This document shows positions 1 to 5,589 of a DNA stretch of 15,497 bases, one piece after another. Source of the DNA: an uncultured Clostridia bacterium. Lineage in GTDB: Bacteria; Bacillota; Clostridia; UBA1381. A program made the translations under genes and the position numbers. Under the pieces are notes generated by a model that saw nothing but the letters and a program-made list of their open reading frames with translations, searched no databases and was not told where the DNA came from. Position 1 is the first letter of the stretch, and the number at the start of each line of letters is the position of its first letter. Where the stretch lies: positions 1-15,497 of the forward strand of contig CAJUEZ010000045.1 in the NCBI GenBank assembly GCA_910585485.1, given 5' to 3'.

Positions 1-20
1 CAAATAACTTTTTTATTCAT
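1..20 (-). CDS. Start of a gene running off the left edge (partial)
   Basis: On the minus strand an ATG at 18-20 opens a frame reading M-N-K-K-V-I up to the window edge. An AAAGGA-type ribosome binding site (31-36) lies about 10 bases upstream. Only six codons are visible, so no function can be given. It follows the cyclophilin gene and the 31-aa ORF in the same direction, 70 bases after the latter's stop, with a hairpin between. It could be the next gene of the same transcript if the hairpin does not terminate fully. The call rests on the start codon plus ribosome binding site alone. Confidence 0.4.
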
Positions 21-41
21 AATATCGCGTCCTTTAAAATA

Positions 42-77
42 CCAATAGCACAAGGGAAATATCCCTTGTGCTGTTGG
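42..77 (-). terminator. Hairpin, probable intrinsic terminator of the cyclophilin transcript
   Basis: A near-perfect inverted repeat: AGCACAAGGG (47-56) pairs with CCCTTGTGCT (63-72) across a 6-base loop, extended by CCAA/TTGG after one mismatch. Read on the minus strand it is followed by TATTTT, a weak U-tract. It lies just after the 31-aa ORF and ends only about 20 bases before the next start codon. It is either a terminator or an intercistronic stem that stabilises upstream mRNA. Confidence 0.55.
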
Positions 78-90
78 CAAATATTCACTC

Positions 91-186
91 TTACTCTTTA
101 TCTATTACCTCAAATGTTGAGAATTCTTCTGTTGTAATAGTACCATCTTCGTTTAGATATTCGGCTATATATTTATGTTCTACCAT
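91..186 (-). CDS. Small acidic 31-aa ORF overlapping the end of the cyclophilin gene
   Basis: An ATG (184-186) opens a 31-codon frame ending in TAA (91-93). Its start overlaps the upstream stop (ATGGTAG, 7 bases shared), and an AAAAGGTGGT ribosome binding site lies inside the last codons of the upstream gene. This is the usual arrangement for translational coupling. The peptide is acidic (about nine Asp/Glu), has no membrane segment and no cysteine, and contains NEDGTITTEEF. That segment matches the second half of an EF-hand loop (D, G, I and E at positions 5, 6, 8 and 12), but position 1 is Tyr rather than Asp, so calcium binding is doubtful. I do not recognise a family. It may be a real microprotein or a chance frame; ribosome binding site, overlap and the hairpin right after it favour a real gene. 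Confidence 0.5.
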   Translation of the reverse strand: MVEHKYIAEYLNEDGTITTEEFSTFEVIDKE

Positions 187-1226
187 TTTATTACCACCTT
201 TTTAATAACCTGATTTTCAGCAGGAACATCATCCATTTTTTGTCCGTCAAACATTTTTGATTCTGTTGCAACGTTTGCGACAGCGTCAACATATTCCATA
301 CCGCTTATAACCTTTCCGAAAGCGGCATATTGTCCGTTCAGAGAAGGACCGTCCGCGTGCATAATAAAGAACTGGCTTGAAGCGCTGTCCATAACGCTTG
401 TACGCGCCATTGATATTACTCCCCTATGGTGTGGAATCAAATTAAACGAGCCGTTAACTATAAACTCACCTTTTATCGAGTCAGCCTCTTTCTGCTTCAT
501 ATCAGCGTCAAAGCCGCCGCCTTGTATCATAAAACCCTTTATAACACGATGAAAAATAAGTCCCTCATAAAAATCGTCATTCGCCAATTTCACAAAATTG
601 TTTACCGTTACAGGCGCAATATCCGGATAAAGTTCCAACTCGATTACTCCGCCATTTTCAAGCTGAATTTCCGAGTTTATCTTATTCCCCGTTCCTGTCA
701 CATATCCTTTATACGCGTCATACATCTCATTGAGCTTTTTTTCATACGTTGCAAACGTTTTCGCCAAGCCTTCCGGAACTGTCTTCTTTTCATAGTTCAC
801 CGTAACCGTCGAGGTGTTTCCGTCCCAGCCGACTTTCGCTCCAAACAATTCGGAAATAGCTCTCAGTGGCACCATTGTATTATTTTCAATAAGCTTTGGC
901 GGAACTTCCATAATAGATGAATTTTCCATTTCCACAGCCGAAGTCTTAAATGCGCAGTCACGTCCTATCCATGTGAAATAAAGACTTTCGCCGTCTGTCA
1001 GGGTAATTCCCTGAGTATCGCTGTCCCATGAAACGTCGCATCCAAGCGCTTCCGACACCGCTCGCAGCGGAACAAGCGTGTTCCCTTCCTCTATAACAGC
1101 GGGCACTTCAGTTTCAATTTTTCCGCCGTTTACAACAATCGATATGTCATCGGCGCTCACTGCCGCGGCTGACAGCATAACTGCCGCCGCCATCAGAGTT
1201 GCCGATATAAAATGTATTTTCTTCAT
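180..1226 (-). CDS. Secreted cyclophilin-type peptidyl-prolyl isomerase with N-terminal copper-amine-oxidase-like repeats
   Basis: 348 aa. Residues 1-25 are a Sec signal peptide (MKK, hydrophobic core, VSA cleavage before D26) without a lipobox Cys, so the product is exported. Residues ~28-143 hold two repeats of the copper amine oxidase N-terminal-like type, each with the hallmark LVPLRA/MVPLRA (51-56, 118-123) and a V-x-W-D segment. Residues ~180-348 are a cyclophilin domain: FHRVIKGFMIQGG (225-237) with the catalytic Arg at 227, and QFFI (285-288). The Trp that gives cyclosporin sensitivity in human CypA is not present. The likely role is cis-trans proline isomerisation of exported proteins at the cell surface, with the repeats acting as a binding or wall-association module (inference). 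GGAAGGAG (1237-1244) precedes the ATG by 10 bases, and a consensus promoter lies upstream. The gene is divergent from the MCRA-family gene and overlaps a 31-aa ORF at its 3' end. Confidence 0.95.
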   Translation of the reverse strand: MKKIHFISATLMAAAVMLSAAAVSADDISIVVNGGKIETEVPAVIEEGNTLVPLRAVSEALGCDVSWDSDTQGITLTDGESLYFTWIGRDCAFKTSAVEMENSSIMEVPPKLIENNTMVPLRAISELFGAKVGWDGNTSTVTVNYEKKTVPEGLAKTFATYEKKLNEMYDAYKGYVTGTGNKINSEIQLENGGVIELELYPDIAPVTVNNFVKLANDDFYEGLIFHRVIKGFMIQGGGFDADMKQKEADSIKGEFIVNGSFNLIPHHRGVISMARTSVMDSASSQFFIMHADGPSLNGQYAAFGKVISGMEYVDAVANVATESKMFDGQKMDDVPAENQVIKKVVIKW

Positions 1227-1257
1227 AAAAAACTTTCTCCTTCCTTATTTTATATAA

Positions 1258-1286
1258 ATTATATCACATATTTACATCATTTTCAA
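1258..1286 (-). promoter_or_regulatory. Sigma-A promoter of the cyclophilin gene
   Basis: On the minus strand TTGAAA (1281-1286), a 17-base spacer and a perfect TATAAT (1258-1263), about 30 bases upstream of the ATG. Confidence 0.8.
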
Positions 1287-1309
1287 CAAAAATCTGCCTT
1301 ATTTGAAAT

Positions 1310-1325
1310 ATTTGTATGTACAAAT
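1310..1325. promoter_or_regulatory. Candidate operator palindrome upstream of the MCRA-family gene
   Basis: ATTTGTA-TG-TACAAAT is an inverted repeat with perfect 7-base arms and a 2-base centre. It overlaps the proposed -35 of the plus-strand gene and lies upstream of the divergent minus-strand promoter, a position suited to a dimeric repressor. The regulator is not identifiable from the sequence. Confidence 0.4.
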
Positions 1326-1345
1326 TATGTTTTTTGTGGTACAAT
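1317..1345 (+). promoter_or_regulatory. Promoter of the MCRA-family gene (extended -10)
   Basis: TGTACA (1317-1322, 4 of 6 matches to the -35 consensus), a 17-base spacer, and TACAAT (1340-1345) preceded by TGG, i.e. an extended -10. The same 16-base string TTTTTGTGGTACAATA recurs near 15430-15445. The leader is about 35 bases and contains the palindrome AATAATATTATT. Confidence 0.6.
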
Positions 1346-1385
1346 AAATAAAATAATATTATTTTTGGATTCAGGAGTGATAAAC

Positions 1386-3020
1386 ATGAAAAAAAGTGAT
1401 TTAAAAAAACTTCTCGCAATCAGCGCTGTAGCGGCAGCCGCGGCGACAGCTACAGCTATTATCATAACTAAGCGCCGCAAAGACAAGGCGCTTCTTGAAG
1501 AACACACACAAACACTCGCGCATACGCATGCCTATATCACAGGCGGCGGTCTTTCCGCATTCGCTTCCGCGCTGTATCTTATCCGAGATTGCGGTCTAAA
1601 TCCCGCAAACACGCATATTTTCACAAACGGTTCCTACAATACGGGCAACCCGGAAACAGGATATATTTGCCGCCGAGGCAAAATCTTAAGCGAAAAGACA
1701 AGCCTTAATTTCTTCGATTTATTAAACGAGGTTTCCTCGCTTGATATTCCGGATTTATCAGTGTGCGATGAAATTCTTAATATCTACCGCGCTAATCCTT
1801 CGTCTAGACATATCACGTTTATAGATGAGGATAAAGACGTTATTGATATTTCTAAAATCAAAATTGACAAGCCGCACAAAAAAACTTTGACGGAACTGCT
1901 TAATTATGACCGTAAAAAATTGCAGGCAACTCCTGTTTATGAAGTATTTTCAAACGAGTTCTTTGAATCTCACTTTTGGAAGCTTATTTGCGCGGCATAC
2001 AATTTCAGCGCGGATTCAAGCGCGTATGAATTTGTAAACGCCATTAAGCACATGGAGGACACTTTAGCGGGCACTCTACCGTCAGATTTTGACAGAAACG
2101 AGGAAATTATCGAGCCGCTTAAATCCCATTTGAAAAAACTCGGCGCGGATGTGCGCGAATCTGCCGTTGTCACTGACATAGATTTTGAGGGCGGAAAAGC
2201 CGAAGCCGTTCATTTTACAGATAACGGTATAAGAAAGACATTCTATCTGAACGAGCATGACATATGTATCATGCCTACGGACGAAATGGCTCAATGCGAG
2301 TCATTCGGCAGTTTTAACGAAAGTGCTCCGAAGCTGTTTACAGAGCCTTATCAGCTTTGGGAAAAACTATCAAAGAAAAATTCCGTATTCAAAAATCCAT
2401 CATTGTTTTTTGATGATTATGACTCAAACATGTCGGAGGAATTTACAATCACTCTTTCAAACCGTCTGCTTCCCGAACTTATAGATAAAGTTACTTGCGG
2501 CGCTCTCGGAAATGACGGAGTTATAGTTTTGGATAACTCAAAATGGAAAATGACAATATGCGCTGTTCCGTCAACTCATTTCAAGAATCAGAGCGAGGAC
2601 ATTGCGATTATATGGGGAACCGCCTCCTGTTTCGGCGCTGAAGGAGAAAGAAGCGGCAAGCCGATGACAGATTGTTCGGGCGCGGAAATATTATATGAAC
2701 TTGTTTCGTGCTTTAATCTTGACGAAGCGTGGGACGATATTCGCGAGACCGTTATAAACGTCATTCCATGTCACAGGAGATATGACAAGTCATATCTTAC
2801 TCCTGTCGCTTCAAAGCTTGAAATTATACCTACAGGCATCGAAAACTTTGCTGTCTCCGGTGATTTCGCCGATTATGACAACGGCACTGTTTTCTCTGAG
2901 GAATATTCCGTTTCAACAGCGCGCACAGCTTCCTACAAGTTGATGAAAACAAAAAGAAAAGTATACCATGCCAAAGGCTCGTCACGCAGAAGCGTTAAGA
3001 AAACGCTGAAAAATTTCTAA
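1386..3020 (+). CDS. Membrane-anchored oleate hydratase / MCRA-family flavoprotein
   Basis: 544 aa from the ATG at 1386, chosen because CAGGAG precedes it; the frame stays open to 1212 but the promoter lies inside that extension. Residues ~9-28 form an Ala-rich membrane segment followed by KRRKDK, implying an N-terminal anchor with a cytoplasmic body. From residue 50 the MCRA (oleate hydratase) fold is recognisable: FAD-binding YITGGGLSAFASALYLIRD (50-68), GNPETGY (87-93), SKWKM near 385-389, and the C-terminal GDFADYDNGTVFSEEYS (492-508). Oleate hydratases add water to the cis-9 double bond of unsaturated fatty acids in an FAD-dependent, non-redox reaction. Two oddities stand out: canonical enzymes are soluble, and their RGGREM loop with its catalytic Glu reads RRGKIL here (96-101), so the Glu is Ile. 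The family is secure; hydratase activity is not. The gene stands alone between a divergent promoter region and a bidirectional terminator. Confidence 0.88.
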   Translation: MKKSDLKKLLAISAVAAAAATATAIIITKRRKDKALLEEHTQTLAHTHAYITGGGLSAFASALYLIRDCGLNPANTHIFTNGSYNTGNPETGYICRRGKILSEKTSLNFFDLLNEVSSLDIPDLSVCDEILNIYRANPSSRHITFIDEDKDVIDISKIKIDKPHKKTLTELLNYDRKKLQATPVYEVFSNEFFESHFWKLICAAYNFSADSSAYEFVNAIKHMEDTLAGTLPSDFDRNEEIIEPLKSHLKKLGADVRESAVVTDIDFEGGKAEAVHFTDNGIRKTFYLNEHDICIMPTDEMAQCESFGSFNESAPKLFTEPYQLWEKLSKKNSVFKNPSLFFDDYDSNMSEEFTITLSNRLLPELIDKVTCGALGNDGVIVLDNSKWKMTICAVPSTHFKNQSEDIAIIWGTASCFGAEGERSGKPMTDCSGAEILYELVSCFNLDEAWDDIRETVINVIPCHRRYDKSYLTPVASKLEIIPTGIENFAVSGDFADYDNGTVFSEEYSVSTARTASYKLMKTKRKVYHAKGSSRRSVKKTLKNF

Positions 3021-3031
3021 TTTTAAAATGT

Positions 3032-3060
3032 AAAGGACTGTTTTTGAAAACAGTCCTTTT
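3032..3060. terminator. Bidirectional intrinsic terminator between convergent genes
   Basis: AAAGGACTGTTTT (3032-3044) pairs with AAAACAGTCCTTT across a 2-4 base loop. A T-run ends it on the plus strand and the matching A-run (3032-3034 and upstream) gives a T-run on the minus strand. It serves the MCRA-family gene and the GH43 gene, which converge here. Confidence 0.85.
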
Positions 3061-3063
3061 GTA

Positions 3064-4005
3064 TTAGATATTCTTTTTTACAGGTTTCCCGAAAACCGGC
3101 AACCCATTTTCATCATAATCAAACACCTTCGCTCTCGCGTGTCGGTTATGGTCATAAAGCGGGTCGCCGTTTATCTCCTTATAATTACGGCTGTGATATA
3201 TAAGCACATCTCTTCCGTTATCGGTGGTAAAGCTGTTATGTCCGGGTCCATACTGTCCGTTTTCCTCACTCGTCATAAAGACCGGTGTGTCACTTTTGCG
3301 CCACGATATTCTATCAAGCAAATCACTGTCCTCATCCGCCCAAAGCATACCCATACAATATCTCCAGCCGGTGTCAGACGCGGAATATGTAACTATAATT
3401 TTGCCGTTTCTTATAAGCACAGCAGGTCCTTCATTCACTTCAAATCCCTGCTTCTCCCAAAAATATTCCGGAGTTGTCAAAAGCATAGGAGTAGTTTCAA
3501 GCGTCCACGGATTTTTCATACGGGCAATATAGATATTTGAAGGTCCGTGCTCTACTATTTTCTGCGCCCAAAGCGCGTATTGCTTTCCCTTATGCACAAA
3601 TGTTGTCATGTCCAAGGCAAAACTATCCACTTCTACATTCACTCGTCCCATTTCAACCCATTTCCCTGTCATAGGGTTCTCGTCTCTGCACATAAGCACA
3701 TAAGGACGTATTTCCCATATGTCAATGGAATCTCCCGCGGTAAAATATATATACCACGCTCCGTCTATATAATGCAGTTCCGGCGCCCATATGTGCGCCC
3801 CCATTTCACCCGTGGAATGTTTTCTCCACACAACATTGGAATCGGCTGTCAAAAGTTCGTTTAGCGACTTTGCGCGCCTTATCTCAATACAGTCATATTG
3901 AGGCATGGAGCCGGTAAAATAATAATACCCGTCCGTATGCAAATACACGTAAGGATCAGCCCTTTGATAGACAAGAGGACTGTTATATTCAAATTCTTTA
4001 TCCAT
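3064..4005 (-). CDS. Intracellular glycoside hydrolase family 43 (arabinofuranosidase/xylosidase type)
   Basis: 313 aa, a single five-bladed beta-propeller domain with no signal peptide and no carbohydrate-binding module, so it acts in the cytoplasm on imported oligosaccharides. The GH43 catalytic triad is visible: Asp17 in ADPYV (general base), Asp132 in LDMTTF (pKa modulator) and Glu192 in NEGPAV (general acid). His256 in GPGHNSF matches the metal-coordinating His of the propeller centre. Other family landmarks are HIWAPELHYI (71-80) and RHARAKVF (288-295). Known GH43 enzymes release arabinose or xylose from arabinan, arabinoxylan or xylo-oligosaccharides. The motif pattern reminds me of exo-1,5-alpha-L-arabinofuranosidases, but the substrate cannot be fixed from the sequence. 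Its AAAGGCGG ribosome binding site (4017-4024) is 11 bases from the ATG. No transporter or other sugar gene is adjacent; the upstream deacetylase on the same strand appears separately terminated. Confidence 0.92.
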   Translation of the reverse strand: MDKEFEYNSPLVYQRADPYVYLHTDGYYYFTGSMPQYDCIEIRRAKSLNELLTADSNVVWRKHSTGEMGAHIWAPELHYIDGAWYIYFTAGDSIDIWEIRPYVLMCRDENPMTGKWVEMGRVNVEVDSFALDMTTFVHKGKQYALWAQKIVEHGPSNIYIARMKNPWTLETTPMLLTTPEYFWEKQGFEVNEGPAVLIRNGKIIVTYSASDTGWRYCMGMLWADEDSDLLDRISWRKSDTPVFMTSEENGQYGPGHNSFTTDNGRDVLIYHSRNYKEINGDPLYDHNRHARAKVFDYDENGLPVFGKPVKKNI

Positions 4006-4012
4006 AATAAAA

Positions 4013-4067
4013 AAATCCGCCTTTCACTTTTATACCAAAGTATATTATAATAGCCAAAAGCGGATTT
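4013..4067 (-). terminator. Long-loop inverted repeat, probable terminator of the deacetylase gene
   Basis: On the minus strand AAATCCGC (4060-4067) and GCGGATTT (4013-4020) are perfect 8-base arms, extended by AAA/TTT after one mismatch, and the 3' arm runs into a seven-base T-run. The loop is unusually long (about 39 bases) and contains the -10 of the GH43 promoter. The 3' arm includes the GH43 ribosome binding site. Confidence 0.45.
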
Positions 4068-4072
4068 GTAAA
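4044..4072 (-). promoter_or_regulatory. Promoter of the GH43 gene
   Basis: On the minus strand TTTACA (4067-4072), a 17-base spacer and perfect TATAAT (4044-4049). The expected start near 4037 gives a roughly 30-base leader that lacks the 5' arm of the inverted repeat, so the ribosome binding site would be free in this transcript. Confidence 0.65.
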
Positions 4073-4075
4073 TAT

Positions 4076-4828
4076 CTATTTTTGAATTTGTCTTCCCGTA
4101 TTGTCAATTATATATTTATCTTTGTATATCAACTCAGATATTGTGGCAAATTCATACTTGCATTCAAGCGCTTCAAGAATCTTGGGAAGAACCTGAGCAG
4201 TGTGTTTTGTTCCGTTATGGAGCAAAATTATATCTCCCGCTTTTGTCTTTTTCACACTTCTGTCATATATTGCCTGGGCGGAAGCGTCCCCGTAATCTAT
4301 ACCGTCCACAGACCACTGTATGTAAAATCTTCCGCTGTTTTCCGCCGCTTGTACCACAGTGTCATTATACCCGCCCGACGGAGCGCGCATAAGAAACGGT
4401 CTTTTACCCGTTATTTTCTCCACGGCGGCATCGCATTTGTCAAGATCGGCTGTTATCGCCTCCGCTGTCATTTTAGTATAATCAGCGTGATTATATGAAT
4501 GGTTGCCTATCTCATGACCTCTGTCGCTTATTTTTTTCAGGCTTTCCGCATACTTTTCTGCCCAGTCGCCCACCACAAAAAATGTCGCTTTGCAGTTGTA
4601 CTTGTCCAATGTGTCTAAAATAGAGTCTATATCATCGTCATTCCAAGCGCAGTCAAATGTGACAGCAATCTTGTTGTCATCTCGTTCCACACTGTAAATT
4701 GGCACTTCCCTGCCGTTCACTTTAAACACGGATACTTCCCGTGACGCAGAAACTCCAATAATGAGTATTACCGCCAATACAAGCGCGGCTATTATAATAT
4801 GTTTTAGTTTTATAACAAAAAAATTCAA
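4076..4828 (-). CDS. Membrane-anchored polysaccharide deacetylase (NodB domain, PdaB-like)
   Basis: 250 aa. Residues 9-27 are a membrane anchor, then a NodB homology domain (about 52-235) facing outside. Metal-dependent N- or O-deacetylase motifs: TFDCAW (57-62, Asp59 the likely base), HSYNH (110-114, metal ligands His110/His114), RAPSGGYN (148-155), WSVDGIDY (172-179) and LLHNG (202-206). The usual second Asp of TFDD is Cys60; PdaB-type sporulation deacetylases likewise lack it (TFD-x-x-W), which supports a peptidoglycan or spore-cortex substrate. The start is TTG (4826-4828), supported by GGGAGGG (4837-4843) 8 bases upstream; the next in-frame start would remove the anchor's N-flank. The ribosome binding site sits beside an inverted repeat (4832-4880). 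Substrate assignment is inference; the family is secure. Confidence 0.92.
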   Translation of the reverse strand: MNFFVIKLKHIIIAALVLAVILIIGVSASREVSVFKVNGREVPIYSVERDDNKIAVTFDCAWNDDDIDSILDTLDKYNCKATFFVVGDWAEKYAESLKKISDRGHEIGNHSYNHADYTKMTAEAITADLDKCDAAVEKITGKRPFLMRAPSGGYNDTVVQAAENSGRFYIQWSVDGIDYGDASAQAIYDRSVKKTKAGDIILLHNGTKHTAQVLPKILEALECKYEFATISELIYKDKYIIDNTGRQIQK

Positions 4829-4831
4829 TTT

Positions 4832-4880
4832 GCTGACCCTCCCGAAGCAATAATATATATTACTATCTTATTCGGTCAGC
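4832..4880 (-). promoter_or_regulatory. Inverted repeat enclosing the deacetylase ribosome binding site
   Basis: On the minus strand GCTGACC (4874-4880) can pair with GGTCAGC (4832-4838), with GAA/TTC continuing the stem and GGGA bulged out, so the ribosome binding site would be partly buried. A weak promoter, CTGACC-N16-TATATT, overlaps the 5' arm. If transcription starts there, the hairpin is not made in RNA and the repeat would act only as DNA. Confidence 0.3.
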
Positions 4881-4895
4881 TATCGCTTTATGCCA

Positions 4896-5420
4896 TTACA
4901 ACAGCCATGACGGTAAATTTCTGCTCGTATCTTTTCTCTTTGGCAAAACAGGCTCTTCCTTTACCTTTTTCGCTGTCTCTTTTTCAGCGGTTTTGGCTGT
5001 TTTCTTATTAGCCATATCAGCCGCGGCTTTATCAGCGTTCTTACGCGCGTTCTTTTTTGATGAATCCGCTTTTTTTAGATTCTTTACACTCTCCTCTATT
5101 TCTTCACTCGTTTCAAGCGGCACGCTTTTAAAGCGTCCCAGGAAAAGTTTTCCCTCCCTGTCATGAGTACGGTTGAAATATCTCGCGTAACTCGTTGTTA
5201 CAGGTTTCATAGTCATTGATATTCCTTTTTCGCCTTCCTTTACCACAAGACGGATTTCTTCTTTTTCAATCACGCACCCACGCACTATACCCGTGGCAAA
5301 ATTGCGTTCAAGGATTGCCTTAAACTGTTTCTTATCCTCCTCGGTCACAAACAGTTCATTTCCCTTCAGGACAATGTAATAATTACCGCTTTTACTGATT
5401 TTTCTCGCTTCTCTCGCCAT
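4896..5420 (-). CDS. RAYT/IS200-type transposase-like protein lacking the catalytic residues, with a basic tail
   Basis: 174 aa. The N-terminus (MAREARKISKSGNYYIVLKG, 1-20) and SYARYFNRTHDREGKLF with GRFKSVPLE (77-103) align by eye with REP-associated tyrosine transposases, where these parts read like M-P-R-x-A-R-K-x-S..YHIxLRG and YVRYFNKKYxRxGHLFQGRFKS. The HUH motif expected near residues 52-60 (N-H-V-H-L-L-I) reads KEEIRLVV, with no histidine. The later Y-I-H-x-N-P segment that carries the catalytic Tyr is replaced by SVKNLKK (111-117). From about 114 the protein becomes a Lys/Ala-rich, histone H1-like tail ending in LPSWLL. It should not be able to cut DNA; a DNA- or RNA-binding role is inference. 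The frame is intact, with a GGGGGG ribosome binding site and its own promoter, so it looks maintained rather than decaying. Confidence 0.75.
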   Translation of the reverse strand: MAREARKISKSGNYYIVLKGNELFVTEEDKKQFKAILERNFATGIVRGCVIEKEEIRLVVKEGEKGISMTMKPVTTSYARYFNRTHDREGKLFLGRFKSVPLETSEEIEESVKNLKKADSSKKNARKNADKAAADMANKKTAKTAEKETAKKVKEEPVLPKRKDTSRNLPSWLL

Positions 5421-5461
5421 TTTTAATCCCCCCCTTTTTGGTTTATAAGTATTACAAATTA

Positions 5462-5470
5462 ATTATAACA
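5462..5470 (-). promoter_or_regulatory. Extended -10 promoter of the transposase-like gene
   Basis: On the minus strand TGTTATAAT combines the extended -10 TG with a perfect TATAAT; the -35 (near 5485-5491) is poor. It is about 42 bases upstream of the ATG. I found no convincing plus-strand promoter for the ATPase gene in the shared 169-base gap (5421-5589). Confidence 0.5.
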
Positions 5471-5589
5471 CATTTACTCAGGGGACACTAAAACATTTTC
5501 ATTACATTTTAAAGACAACACAGTAATAAAGCTTGCCCTACCCGAATATTTATAACCTGTATTATTAAAAAGCAAACAGGAGGATTAAT

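Noticed and set aside
426..920. 164-aa plus-strand open frame inside the cyclophilin gene
   Set aside because: Antisense shadow with low-complexity basic/aromatic composition typical of the reverse of coding sequence.
1212..1385. N-terminal extension of the MCRA-family protein to 602 aa
   Set aside because: The extension covers the predicted promoter and palindrome, has no ribosome binding site at its start, and encodes no family-like sequence; ATG 1386 has CAGGAG.
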